A stretch of DNA of 64,000 nt, taken from NCBI GenBank assembly GCA_032622095.1, contig CP136069.1, forward strand, positions 15,982,450-16,046,449. The letters run 5' to 3'. The DNA comes from Siphonodentalium dalli (lineage: Eukaryota > Mollusca > Scaphopoda > Gadilida > Siphonodentaliidae). The position numbers and the translations under genes are program-made. Every line of letters starts with the position of its first letter. Positions within the stretch are counted from its first letter, which is position 1. Below the pieces are notes generated by a model that was not told where the DNA came from, made no database searches, and saw only the letters and a program-made list of their open reading frames with translations. This document shows, in pieces, positions 1 through 11,489 of the stretch.

Positions 1-89
1 CTAGTGTGATTGGGCCTTCGATATTTTTGGCCTGAGTATCGGACAAATGTGGATGATTTCCGTTACAAAACTGTTTCATATTTGTTTAT

Positions 90-2518
90 TCAGTTGGCTT
101 CTCTGAGTAAAGATTCGCAATCAAGATAGTTTTCAAGTAGTTTTAAAAGCTTCCCAGTTATCCCCATTCTTTTAAGTTTAAAGAGGAGATCCCTGTGCCA
201 AACCTTATCGAACGCCTTGCTTATATCGCAGAATACACCCCTTATTTCCCTCCCATCGTCAAGGGCTGAGATAATATAATGGTAAATATCGATCAATTGG
301 AATACTGTGCTATCGTTCGGTGTAAATCCCGACTGTAGGTCGATTAAAAGCTTATTCGTTTGTAGGTATTTTGATATTATGATACAATAGACATTTCTCG
401 AAGACCTTAGACAGAAAACTGAATAAAGATACTGGTCGATAATTGGATGGATCGCTGGGATCTCCATTTTTTTAAATTGGGCATACGTTTGCCTTTTTCC
501 ATTCTGAAGGAAAGTACGATCGTTCAATAAAAACCCTGAAAGCAAATGCTAGTGGTTTAACAAGTGATATCGAGCAATTTTTTTTAATACTTTGGGACTA
601 ATACCGTCGTATCAGGCCACTTTCGATGTCTTGATTGAGTTTAAACTTTCGAGTACACGTTCATCAGATATTTCAATCTCGCTCAGGCGCTTATCCGTTA
701 ACCAATCAAAGATGGGTAACTCTAACTTATCTTCATCGGGTAAGGAAGAGATTTTACAAAATGAATTATTTAATAAGTCTGCCTTTTCTTCATTTGCGGT
801 TATTATAAACTGGTCGGTTTTTAGGGCTGGTATTGGTTTGGATTCATTTTTCATGAGGTGGTTTAATGTTTTCCACCAGAGTGAGGAATCAGTGAAACAA
901 CTACCCAGTAATGACTGTGTTTTCTCCAGAGATTTTTGCTTGGAACGTCTTATTTTTGCTATAACTTCATTTCTTTTCTTTTTATAATTCGTCCACGCTT
1001 CAATTGTTTCTCTTGTTTTGCCAATTTGTAGTAACGTCTCTTTTGTCTCATAAGTTTACGAATTTCACATGTTAACCATTCAGGTTCATTTTGTCGAATT
1101 ATTACGAGTTTATTTGGTATATAAAGGTTCGCGATGTCAATTATTTTTTTCGTTAGAGCTTCTGCTATTTCATCAGATCGAATTGCTGAGAGATCTCTCT
1201 TAAAGTCCCACGCGTTAAAGGCATTATTCATTGCGGAGTAATCGGCTCGATTATAATCCCATATCCTTCTTTTCATTATTTCGTTCGGCTTTGTAAATTT
1301 CAAATTCAAACGTAGTAAGATTGGACAATGAAACCGAGTTAAATCTGAAAAGAATGGATCTAAGATTCCATTCGATTCAACAACCTCAGGGGTATTTGTT
1401 AAATATAAGTCTATGAGAGAAGATGAACTTCTGTAAAGTATTTAGCTTGTTTGATTATTTGCTTTAAGCCAAAGCGCTGATTAATATATTTAATTGGTTT
1501 TGTTTCTAATGGTATTTGGTTTGAATTAAAATCCCCAGATATTATGACGTGTGGGTTATTAGTACGATCGCCCAACGCCAAGTCAATATTTGTATATATT
1601 TGTATATATTTTTTCCCATATACTGATGGGTGTATTTGGTGGTCTATAAAAAGTACCAAGCAAAAACCTCATTGTGGATGTTGCAATCTCTAGCCATACG
1701 CTCTCTACGTCAGGGATTTCAAGGTCAGTACGTCTTTTGAAATAGAGCGAGCCCCTTACATAGACAGCAATGCCACCACCCAATGTTAGACGGTCTCTCC
1801 TTTGTGGAGCATGAAATCCTGTTATTAACAATTCGTTATCGGAATTTGCATTTGAGAGCCATGTTTCCGTAAATGAAATTATATCAAAGTTTCTAGCTTC
1901 TGCAGTAAGTACGTCTATTTTCGACGTCAATCTTTGGATATTAAGACTCATAAGGGTCAGCAAATGCCTGTCCACATTGCTTTCTGTTGGACCCGGGTTT
2001 TTTTCTATGTCAAATGCTCGGTTTAGAATAGATTTTAGTACCTCAATCACCCATCTTCCCACTTCAGTCAGCGAATTTGTAATGTGTAACACTTCTCTTC
2101 CAACAAATTTGAAAAATGAAACTATACTCCGTGAATTTGTTCGTTTGAAGCCTACATATCGAAGTTTGGCGTTTGATGTGACTTGAATTATATTTCCAAC
2201 AAATCTTTTGAAAATAAAACAGGGCACACAAGTCAGTTGAAATCCCAGCTTATTACAAATATATCTTGGAAGAATGCAGTCGCCTTTCAACATGTAACAT
2301 TTCAACACAATTACTAGTGCTATGTGAGTAGGAATCCCCAATTTTCTTATCATGAAATACGACAAAAAGTTTAGTGTGCTCAATCCATCAAGTGGTTTTG
2401 TCCCTCTCAATGCTCTCGAATAGTACGTGCCGATTCTTGCCCTATGTGATACCAAATCAGTCATTTGAATAAGAACATAATACAAGCATTCGATACCAAA
2501 GGTACACAAAAAGGACAC
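90..2518 (-). pseudogene. APE-type LINE (CR1/Jockey-like), frame-broken, with 2A-like motif
   Basis: Minus-strand fragments follow the order of a non-LTR retrotransposon ORF2. From 2,518 to about 1,600 there is an N-terminal region ending in a 2A-like motif, followed by endonuclease motifs (LMSLNIQRL, SFTETWL, GGGIAVYV, YRPP). From 1,659 to 1,411 is the endonuclease block with SGDFN. From 1,309 to 959 and 854 to 612 is the linker. From 545 to 90 is the reverse transcriptase up to the motif-A box (DISKAFDKVWH). Each junction is a frameshift or stop, so the element is dead. The YxDD box is not reached before the window edge. It lies in the intron 3' of the last EGF exon. The clade call rests on the FDKVWH and YRPP motifs only. 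Confidence 0.82.
1988..2011 (-). other. 2A-like ribosome-skipping motif (DIEKNPGP) in the LINE
   Basis: Eight codons read DIEKNPGP, matching the 2A consensus D(V/I)ExNPGP. They lie in frame and about 13 residues before the endonuclease start (LMSLNIQRL). 2A-like peptides are known in some APE-type LINEs of invertebrates, where they separate an N-terminal peptide from the ORF2 product. Function here is inferred from the motif alone. Confidence 0.75.
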
Positions 2519-2911
2519 AAAACGACATGTACCAAAAGAGGATCATAACTAAGCTGGGAGTGGTCAGGTCAGCATCAGTTTCATATATCATTGAAAAGTT
2601 AAATTTGTTGCGCTTTTGAAGGCTAGATACTTTATAACTGGTCAAACTTAGGGAAAAGATAATTATAACAATCATGTGCATGCAAAGGTAATCGCAAAAA
2701 GTTCAGCTCGGTTATTATTGGGCATATTTCGTCTCACATAAGAAAGAACCCCCCCCCCCCCCCCCCCCCCCCGTGCGTAAAGATAAATTTTTTGGCCGTA
2801 TACAGTAAGATATTGTCCATATCCGTAAACTTAAGCGCGATTGTGCAAAAGATCTCTAATAACTTAGAAGTCCTACTGGTGTACATGTATAGTTGTTGGG
2901 TTCGGACTTAC
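2519..2911. other. Intron remainder with poly-C tract
   Basis: This is AT-rich sequence between the LINE and the last EGF exon. A run of about 24 C lies at 2,749-2,772. No exon is seen. Confidence 0.6.
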
Positions 2912-3022
2912 CAACGTCGCATTTAAACCCCGTCCAGCCTGGGTGACATGTACACGTGTATCCATTATCTCCGTCGTTACACGATCCATGTATGCATGTG
3001 CCCGCATGACAATCGTTGATAT
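2912..3022 (-). CDS. Exon: calcium-binding EGF-like module 11 (cassette type 2), last seen
   Basis: The exon is 111 nt, phase 1-1, with acceptor tgtctttcag and donor gtaagt. It reads (N)[18 protein letters not shown] then NGYTCTCHPGWTGFKCDV. It is a divergent type-2 copy, three codons shorter than its paralogues. The intact donor means transcription continues left into the region now holding a LINE. By the cassette order the next exon should be type 3 and lie beyond the window edge. Confidence 0.87.
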
Positions 3023-3614
3023 CTGAAAGACAAGAAAACCATAGTCAGAAATGGTAACGCGCTCACGATCGTATATTATATACCCATGATTGTAATTATA
3101 GAATATAAAATATATTGGTTTTGCGAATGATCAACTCAGAATTCCGTTTAAATAACAATAACAACCAGCACCTAATTAACGAACCGCCGGCCGACTCGGC
3201 CGTCCGCGACCACAACCCCCAGTGGGCTGCAGAACGAAACATGTCTATAAAAGTTGAAATATAAGACTTACAAATTATCTTTTTCATTTGTAATTATTTG
3301 TAATTGGCATAGCTTATCACAAACCAAAAATCAACATTATTGACATAATATTAACGACAATAAACGGAATTGAAATTCACAACTACACCTTTTACCGGAC
3401 TCGGCCTCCGGTCGCAGTTCGACTTTTAATCCTCCAAAAAATCCCATTCTATAAATAAAACACCCATGCGCCCAGGCGAAACAAGAATCTCTACACTAGT
3501 ATACATGCGGAGCGCACGTAATGACAAAGGGATGGCATAGAGCGCTGATCTTTGATAGTGCTACATGACAAAGAGTGGGCATAATGAGCTTGGCAAGGTG
3601 GTTATCTATCTTAC
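3023..3614. mobile_element. Intron holding a dispersed ~470-bp repeat (copy 1)
   Basis: About 3,045-3,520 matches 37,585-38,075 (inverted) and 39,028-39,870 (split by a later insertion). The shared core includes GGTAACGCGCTCA, a block around CCCAGTGGGCTG, and TTTTACCGGACTCGGCCTCC. No coding capacity was found, so it is probably a non-autonomous transposon. Confidence 0.6.
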
Positions 3615-3737
3615 TGGTCTCGCAGTTCCTTCCTGTCCATCCCTCGTCGCACGTGCAGCAATAATCGTTCACGTAATCAGTGCACGTTCCGTGAGGTGCA
3701 CATGGTCCGTGGGGTGGCGGGAAACAGTCATTTTTAT
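3615..3737 (-). CDS. Exon: EGF-like module 10 (cassette type 1), seven cysteines
   Basis: The exon is 123 nt, phase 1-1. It reads (D)KNDCFPPPHGPCAPHGTC then TDYVNDYCCTCDEGWTG and RNCET. It is an older type-1 copy. An ACC (Thr) codon seen in the 9.0 kb copy is TGC here, giving a Cys-Cys pair before C5 and seven cysteines in all. The acceptor is tttttgcag and the donor gtaaga. Confidence 0.87.
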
Positions 3738-5735
3738 CTGCAAAAATATTAAAGATGTTATATGTTAACTTGTTCGATATTTCTTTTCCGCTATTTGTTT
3801 TGAAAATTATCCGGTTTTCACCAGATACATGTATGGAAAATCCCATTTATAACTATACTATAGTTATATGTAAAAAATACTATGTGATTTACCTTTATTT
3901 CTCGAGTGTTTATAAACGATAATTTCACTAGTGAATTATGTCACTCTGACTACTAGTTATGTATTCACATGCGATATCGAAATGTATATGCATCATGGGT
4001 ATAATGGCGTTAAATCAGATGTTTATATTGGAATATAATAAATAGAATAATATATTTATTGACCTGGTGACATGAAATAATTCATTCGAGGCAGGGACTA
4101 TTTTGTAAAACACTCGAGCGCAATGCACTCTCGTGTTTCTACAACGTCCATGCTGCTCGTGAATTATTTCACGTCACCAGTTCAATCAAGTCAACATTCT
4201 CAGTGAAATTCTAAATATTTTTCCTTCCATAAAGACAATGATGTTATAATATATCCGATGGGTCGACGGTTCTTAAATATTGTGTCTGTCACAATGTGTC
4301 ACAATAATCGCTCTCGTAATCGGTATTGCTGTTTTAAAAAATTCACATCCGTTAAAACCGTCATAAACATACAGAACCTCGACACTCAAGATGTCGGTGT
4401 TAAATGTGTCACCGCCCCATCGCATCAAGTCAACATTTATGCATGTTTGTATATGCCTGTCACTATGACAGTATTCCTGTGTGAATGACGCGGGTGTATC
4501 AGATAAATAGTCCGTATAATTATAGTAACGGGAACATCCACTCTGGTTTGGCCTTATTTTTTTCTGTATCTGTAGTGGGTTCAGTGCAGTAACCAATTCT
4601 GTTTTTAGGCGCACTGGGTGGAGGATGATGTTGGTTCCGTCGAGGACTCTGATGGTGCTGTGTCCTCAGGTTCAGTGATTCCATCGTTGCGGAGTGCCCG
4701 TAAGAATAACTCTGGATCACTGTTGCACACGATCCGGTCTTCCAGTTGGTTCCAATCCAGGATCGTCTTGTTAAAGAAAGAATGTTTTAATTGATTACAG
4801 CTGGTACGCCGTGGCTCGAAGGCTCTTACATTTTTACATTCTTCTTTTTCGACGATGTTTGTTGTCACACAGTCAACAATTTTTTTGGCTGTGATCTTCC
4901 TGCCTGATTTCTTAGGCGTTAGGTAGTTGTTTGCACTTAATGCTGGCACCATCCCCTCAACTATCTTATGGAACTGGATGAGACGCTGTTCTCTACGTCG
5001 CTCGTCTAGAGGTTTTAGATCTAGTTCCTCAAGCATGGTGGTGACTGATGTTCCTTGGCGACTATAATTATTCTTTATGAATCTCGCGCTCCTTCGCTGT
5101 ACTGTTTCAATGTGGTCAATGTCTTTCTTTAAGTGAGGGTCCCATATCCAATGATTTGTTCTATTTTTGTTATTATATCCAATGATCCCATGCCAACAAC
5201 GTTGCGATATTCACAGTGAGCACCTTTGTAATAGGAATTTTACTGTTTCGGGTTACTGCTGTCGAATAGGTTCCTGTTCCCAGGGAAGAGTTTCACTCAC
5301 TCACACTTAAAGGTTTCATGACATAAGTTCTGGGTGGATGTGTCTTCAGTGCCTTCAATGCATACATGTTTATTTAAATTTGTATATCTCACATACCATA
5401 TGTATTGGTTTATTGAGATTAAAGAATTGAAATGTATTTAATCACTCTCCCAAAAAAATCGCTGTGTGGTGTTTGCGTATCCCACACTCTGTGTGTACTG
5501 TATATAAACAAATGCTCGATTCACACCAAGTGTGCTTTGTGGGTAATATCGCATTAATATTATCATTATACTATACTATTAGTATATTTTAAGGAATTTC
5601 ATAATTTGGTAACTTTTATTTCTAAAATATAAGCACAAACCAATGCCATCCGTGCCTTTAACATCTTCATATATAACTCATTACGGAGTTGAACACTACG
5701 TGGAATCTGAAGAATATGATTGGCTCTAACTTTAC
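3738..5735. other. Intron with foldback and LINE fragment; partly duplicated at 9.8-10.7 kb
   Basis: A foldback lies at 4,061-4,183, with arms beginning gacctggtgacatgaaat and an inverted partner. Sequence 4,400-4,560 and 5,150-5,640 matches 10,020-10,190 and 10,190-10,760. The LINE piece between them is absent from the second copy. No exon is seen. Confidence 0.6.
4600..5150 (-). pseudogene. LINE 3' fragment (reverse-transcriptase C-terminus)
   Basis: The minus strand reads WDPHLKKDIDHIETVQRRSA then RQGTSVTTMLEELDLKPLDE and further typical LINE C-terminal text: QFHKIVEGMVPALSANNYLTP split over positions near 4,950, and FFNKTILDWNQLEDRIV near 4,760. This is the region after the polymerase domain in CR1/L2-like elements. 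It is 5'-truncated with no polymerase motifs. It inserted into one of two duplicated intron segments, so it is younger than that duplication unless the other copy lost it. Confidence 0.75.
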
Positions 5736-5846
5736 CTATTGTACAGAAAGATCCTTCCCAACCAGGTTCGCACACACAGTGGAAACCATTGACCTCATCT
5801 ACGCATGCGCCGTGATCGCAAGGTCCACTGAGACAGTCGTTGATAT
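5736..5846 (-). CDS. Exon: calcium-binding EGF-like module 9 (cassette type 3)
   Basis: The exon is 111 nt, phase 1-1. It reads (D)[18 protein letters not shown] then [18 protein letters not shown]. It is the recent duplicate of the 11.4 kb exon. The acceptor is tttcttttcag and the donor gtaaag. Confidence 0.88.
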
Positions 5847-7429
5847 CTGAAAAGAAATTGACATTAATTTTGGGAAACTCCTGATATTTTAGGTTACATT
5901 ATTGTAGTACATGGCAATACATACATAGCGGATCTCCAACGAGTTATATTTGGATATCAGATTTTATGAAACGAGTCAAATTGATCAAACGAGTTTCGTA
6001 AAAATCTTATATCCCAACATAACGAGTTGAAGATCTTTTATATCAACTACAGCTTTATGTCTTTTCAACAAATCAAAATCTTTAAAAGAAGCTGAAAAAT
6101 GCATGTAAAATGCATACATGCACAGCGTTGGCTGAGACGCTTCACAACCGTATACGACAGTATTGCGCGCTCTGCCTTGCGACGAAACATATAGTCTCCC
6201 AATTTGCCTCTTTGTTTTTATGCCCATTTTTGTTAGTGCAACGAAGTTTGACAATAATTGAACTTTAATGAACAAAGCAATCATTTTGCAATGTCTGGTA
6301 TTGGTGTCAAGCACGACTTTTCTAAATAGTATTAATCCGCGCAGTAATCTACTTTGCGCGATGCCAAGTATCCTCGCTATCCCGGGAAGCACACGGCTAT
6401 TACTCACTAGTGGGAGATAAGAAAATATCTAATGGATTTTTCAATGATATTATAGGGGTTTCATGTTATATATATATTACTATAATAGTTAGTGAGTTAT
6501 TGTTTATAAATTATATCTGATAGAACTGAGAACGGCAGTGAACATATGGTTTCCATGGTCGTTATACACACACGTCATTATAATAGGGGTCCTGTAAATT
6601 GTATTATTAATTAGCTATAGGTTATCGGCCGCAATAAGTAGAAAGCTGCCCTCATCATAATTAACAAAAGTCGGCCAATAAGTGGAAAACACGGCCAATA
6701 AGTAAAAAAGTCGGCCAATAAGTAGAAAGGCGGCCAATAAGTCAACGGTAACATAATGACGTCATACGTATTTAGCTCGATCGGCAAAGAATATCGGGTC
6801 GACGGAAGATAGATTACAGTTGCTTTCGGATGTTTTTTTGAGAGTAAATATACGTGGATGAACTACATGTATCCGTATCAATATCATTCCCAGTGGAAAT
6901 AGACAGTATTGTGAAATCGCTTCAAGTTATTCACAAGGTTCACAAGAATATAAATTGCAGGAATACGGTATCATCACTGTTGAGGAAAATAGTAACTACA
7001 CTACATTGTATGAGATATATCGAAGTAGAATTAGTCTAAAAGCAACGCCGACATTGGAACAGGTTGTGATATTCATCTGTTATTTGGCTGCATACACGGC
7101 GATTAGTGATAATGACGTCATTGAGTAGTTATACGCATTTAAATAACCTCAACACACAATAATAATGAGAACGTTATTCCGTGTGTCTCACTATGATGTA
7201 TTACATTATCAACAATTAAGTGTGTAGAAATGGGTCCATTTGTGCATACACACTGAATCCAAAAACATCCTGTTTTCAAGTGATTTTGTCATTGTCACAT
7301 GAATTATATGAGCTCAGTTAAAAAGAAATACAGTTTATTCTACGCCTGCAAAGAGAATAATTCAGAAGTGTGATACCCTATTATAATCCTAGTCTACTGG
7401 TGTATATAGCTGTTGAGTTCATGACTTAC
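5847..7429. other. Intron, duplicated at 11.5-14.8 kb
   Basis: About 5,847-6,600 matches 11,490-12,240, and 6,960-7,429 matches 14,300-14,773. Between them this copy has a unique stretch with repeats of cggccaataagtagaaa. The other copy instead carries a cluster of MITEs. No exon is seen. Confidence 0.65.
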
Positions 7430-7549
7430 CTACATCGCAATTGAACCCTGTCCAACCTGGGTCACATGTACACGTGTATCCATTATCTCCATCGTTACAT
7501 GATCCATGCACGCATGCGCCGTTCGGGCGTGGAATACAATCATCGATAT
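7430..7549 (-). CDS. Exon: calcium-binding EGF-like module 8 (cassette type 2)
   Basis: The exon is 120 nt, phase 1-1. It reads (N)[17 protein letters not shown] then [17 protein letters not shown] and FNCDV. It has six Cys and a calcium-type pattern. It is nearly identical to the 14.8 kb exon (2 differences) and more distantly related to the 2.9 kb exon. Confidence 0.88.
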   Translation of the reverse strand: MSMIVFHARTAHACMDHVTMEIMDTRVHVTQVGQGSIAM

Positions 7550-8956
7550 CTGAAGGATACATGAAGAACTGCCAGCATTAAAAACAAGCCAAGAGGTAGC
7601 TAACCACACCGCACGCCGCACGAACATAGTAAGGCTGAATGTCAAAAATTCACCAGGTGTTTTTGTGTGGTAAAGTTAAATGTTACCGAAATTGTGATAA
7701 ATTTACCCAGGTTGAAGATAATTGGGGTAAAGTTACCCAGGTTAAGCAAATCTCACAATATGGACCCGATTTAATAGTGACTGAGGGAAACGATGTTCTA
7801 TTTTGGCAGTAGACGGCCCTCATTGCGTATCAATTAAGAATGTTTTGTTCTGTATGTGGTCATTTAAATCGCAAAAAATAAGACTTGGTTAAATTTTATT
7901 AATCTGGATAACTTTATAACAATTCCCCCCAACCTAGGTAACTGTATCACAATTCCCTTCAACCTGGGTAACTGTATCACAAACAACCAGTGAGGTTGCC
8001 CGATTCAGCCTTATATTGTGTCTATTCCACATTTAGTTCATTCATGTAACCCAACCTTAGGCAATTGGCATTGTAAACTATTTAAAATAACAAAATGTGT
8101 CTTGAAATGCGCGAATGACATTTTCCTTTCGTGAATGATATATGGGATGTGACGAGAGGGTCTCCGTTAAGGGGCAGTTATCCAACCAACTGCGTCCCCA
8201 TTGACCCAGACCAAAATGACTAACGAAACTCTAATTGCACACCTCTGTCAATATTTACAAACAGGTACCTCAAATTGTATTCCGTACATAATGTCTAACC
8301 CAAACACCTACATGTATGACATATAATGATATTTTTAGTTATCTTCGGCAACATCGGGGGTACATGGAGATTTAATACCTGGATGTCGACATCCAGGTAT
8401 TAAATCTCCATGTACCCCACGATGTTGCCGAAGATAACGATTATGTCCCCACAACAATACCCATGTCTCCTTAATTTAAGTGTGTTTTCATAGGTTTTCC
8501 GATTAATTCACACCAATAAGAATAATTCAGTAGCTGACCCAATAATCCGGCGTCAGGTGGCGTCAAATTCGGCGTGCGAGAGCAACGTCACGATTGGTGG
8601 AAACTGCCAGTTCAAGGATCATTCATATACCCCCGATTTTTCACATGCTCATATACCCCCGATGTTTGACGCACGTTCTCTTATACCCCGCTGTCAAGGG
8701 TGGGGGGGGGGGGACATGGTGATTTAAACGTGGCGTTGTAGCCAATCAGATTGCTAATTACAACCGGATGTGGGGACAACAAATTTTAACAGCGTGACAC
8801 GCGCATATATGTTTAAGTTGACGTTAATATTTATTATTTGTCGCCGTATTTCAATAATATTATATTCACATGCCGAGAGCCATGGTGACCTTTAATTTGG
8901 CCACACGACAAAGAGGGCATAATGCGATTGGGAAAGTGGCTATATATCAATCTTAC
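7550..8956. other. Intron, duplicated at 14.9-15.8 kb, with a later hairpin insertion
   Basis: Both ends match 14,894-15,800. About 8,330-8,787 is present only here and starts with a near-perfect 101-bp palindrome. Short tandem motifs (acccaggtt) occur near 7,700-7,750. No exon is seen. Confidence 0.65.
8338..8438. repeat. Near-perfect 101-bp palindrome
   Basis: Arms of about 50 bp meet at GTCGAC (8,385-8,390). The outer ends read gttatcttcggcaacatc and its complement, with a single-base bulge in the G/C run. It lies at the edge of an about 460-bp insertion that is absent from the duplicate intron near 15.62 kb, so it looks like a foldback element terminus. Confidence 0.85.
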
Positions 8957-9079
8957 TCGTCTGGCAGTTCCTTCCTGACCATCCCTCGTCGCACGTGCAG
9001 GTATAATCGTTCACGTGATCAGTACACGTCCCGTGTAGTCCACATGGTCCGTTGGGTCCCGCCACACATTCGTTTTTAT
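8957..9079 (-). CDS. Exon: calcium-binding EGF-like module 7 (cassette type 1)
   Basis: The exon is 123 nt, phase 1-1. It reads (D)KNECVAGPNGPCGLHGTC then TDHVNDYTCTCDEGWSGRNC. The start DKNEC is a full calcium-binding EGF start. It is the recent duplicate of the 15.8 kb exon; flanking intron sequence is shared as well. Confidence 0.88.
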
Positions 9080-9237
9080 CTGCAAAAGTTGAAAAAGGTT
9101 GTTGTTTGCTGGTTAGAAATTTCTTTTCCGCTTTGCCGCTAATTGTATTGAAAGATATTGCACTTTCATAAGGGCTGGCATATTCCATTTACATTTTGTC
9201 ATGTCAGGCACATATCGAATTCAAATATTATAGTTAT

Positions 9238-9779
9238 ATTTATTATCCATCCCTTAACTAACACCATTTCCGATTGGGCAAAAGCCGCCACGTGATAGTC
9301 CTGGAAAAAGTCATATTGGACTCCCGACTGTACAATATCACTTTTTTATTGGGACTCCGTGACGTCACGAATTAACTCTATTGCGAAATGAATCGGTGAA
9401 ATTGTGATGCGCGCGCAACACTGATGGATTTTAGCAGACGTTTCACTTCCGCATTGAGGTTTTTTTTCTCACTTCCGTATTTACTTTTCCAAATCATGTT
9501 TTCTGATGATCAATATGCAGGCTTTTATAGAGAATTAAGTGCCGACAAATACCAAAAAAAACCACAAACGTTTTGTTCCCAAAATTTGGATAAACATACA
9601 GATGGATAATAAAAATGTCATTATACAATGTTGTGTACAGTATGAGTTTTTCTTGTACTCGTCCAGGTTGTGGTGAAAAGTCATATTGGACTCGACACTG
9701 GCGTGTCTCGTCCAATATGACTTTTCACCACAACCTGGACTCGTACAAGAAAAACACATACTGTACACAACATTGTATA
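9238..9779. mobile_element. Foldback element with long terminal hairpin (copy 1)
   Basis: It starts near ccatcccttaactaacacc and ends in an inverted repeat at 9,622-9,779, whose arms run from tatacaatgttgtgtacag through ccaggttgtggtgaaaagtc. A second copy is at 42,801-43,285 with hairpin 43,141-43,285. No ORF is seen. Confidence 0.7.
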
Positions 9780-10837
9780 ATAACTTTATATTTATCTATA
9801 ATATTTGAATATTGATATTGCCGTTTCGCGAATTCGATCAAAGAGAGATAATCCAGAATCACATTTCACAAAAACAAATTCAAAATAATTTCGCGCCATA
9901 TTTGTTTTTGTGGTGAAAAAACATGAGTTGATCCATCAGAATGATTAATCTTGATGCCACATGATCGTCGACTCAATTATCATTCAATTTGTTTAAATAG
10001 TGTAACGAAGATTTCATTGTTGAATTGGTCACCGCTCCATCGTCTCAAGTCAACATTTATGCATGTATGCATATGCATGCACTATGACATTATTCCTGTG
10101 TGAATGAACAGCTGATATGTATCAAATAAATAGATAGTCTGTATAAAGTAACGGGCACATCCATTCTGGCTTGGTCTTTATCTTTTTATTCAATGATTTG
10201 TCATATTTTTTTTATTATGTCCAATGATCCATGTCAACAACGTTGCGTTATTCACAGTGAACACCCTTGAAAATTATGAATTTTACTGTTTCGGGTTACT
10301 GCTGTCGAATAGGTTCCTGTTCCCAGGGAAGAGTTTCGCTCACACTTAAAGGTTTCATGACATAAGTTCTGGTGGATGTGCCTTCAATGCCTTTAATACA
10401 TACATGCATATTACTATTGCATATATGTAAATTAATGTTACCTATACTACATGTATATATATAGAATATAAATATGAACCAATTAACTTGCGTTTTTGTC
10501 ATGTATTTGTATTTACACCTGTATATCTCACATACTATATTTATTGGTTAATTGAGATTAAAGAATTGAAATGAATTGAATCACTCTCCCAAAAAAATCG
10601 CTGTGGGGTGTTTTCATATTGCACACTGTGTATGAGCTGTATATAAACAAATGCTCGATCCAGACAAAGTGTGCTTTGTGTGCAATATCGCATTCATATT
10701 ATCATTATAGTATACTATTAGTATATATTTTTAGGAAATTCATAATTTTATTACTAAAGTATAACCTACAACCAATGCCCTCCGTGCCTTTAAAGATGTA
10801 TTATCTCTTTAAATAACACATTTTAAATAGTTGCGTG

Positions 10838-11268
10838 GGTATAAAATAATAAATATGAACTAAAGACCCCCAGAAAAACTTCTATCAATTAATATTGTTT
10901 TATTTCGAATATTTTATTGGGACCGTTTATTTGTCTAATTTAGAATAGACCATTCGGTGATACCATATAGCGATAGAGAGCATTATGCTGTTCCCATGAC
11001 TGCGTACCGAACGTCAAATGTCCCAGATTGATTGGTTGTATTGTTTTTTTTACATAGTTATAAGCGATAATGACTATAATTAATGTTTATTTGTGACAAA
11101 ATTACACCATAATATTTCTGGTCTCTGTTAACAGTAACCTCTATTGTTCATTAGCTAAACAACCACACCTTTTTAGACCAGGACATATTCGAAATAAAAT
11201 AATCGATAGAAGCATTTCCGGACAGGAGTCTTCGAATCAGATCTAATATTTTATACCCCGGTAACTAT
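10838..11268. mobile_element. Dispersed TIR repeat, about 430 bp (copy 1)
   Basis: The ends carry an imperfect inverted repeat (gggtataaaataataaat against atattttataccccggt), with inner copies of cttctatcaattaatatt. A related copy is at about 43,985-44,458. No coding capacity is seen. Confidence 0.55.
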
Positions 11269-11378
11269 ATAATAGATGTTTACAAAGAGATACTCCACCT
11301 TTAATATCTTCATATATAACTCAATGCGGATTTGAACACTACGTGGAATCTGAAGAATATGACTGGCTCTAACTTTAC

Positions 11379-11489
11379 CTATTGTACAGAAAGATCCTTC
11401 ATAACCAGGTTCGCACACACAGTGGAAACCATTGACCTCATCTACGCATGCGCCGTGATCACAAGGTCCGCTGAGACAGTCGTTGATAT
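11379..11489 (-). CDS. Exon: calcium-binding EGF-like module 6 (cassette type 3)
   Basis: The exon is 111 nt, phase 1-1. It reads (D)[18 protein letters not shown] then [18 protein letters not shown]. Six Cys and the CVDxxxxFxC calcium pattern are present. It differs from the 5.7 kb exon at 4 of 111 bases, giving Tyr instead of Trp in the turn. The acceptor is tcttttcag and the donor gtaaag. Confidence 0.88.

Larger units (their letters stand above)
9080..11378. other. Intron rich in foldback repeats
   Basis: It contains the foldback element 9,238-9,779, a segment shared with 16.86-17.6 and 48.8-49.0 kb (9,790-10,010), a segment shared with 4.4-5.6 kb, and a repeat at about 10,838-11,268. 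No exon is seen. Confidence 0.6.

Noticed and set aside
592-987. 131-codon + frame
   Set aside because: It is the shadow of LINE linker sequence on the minus strand.
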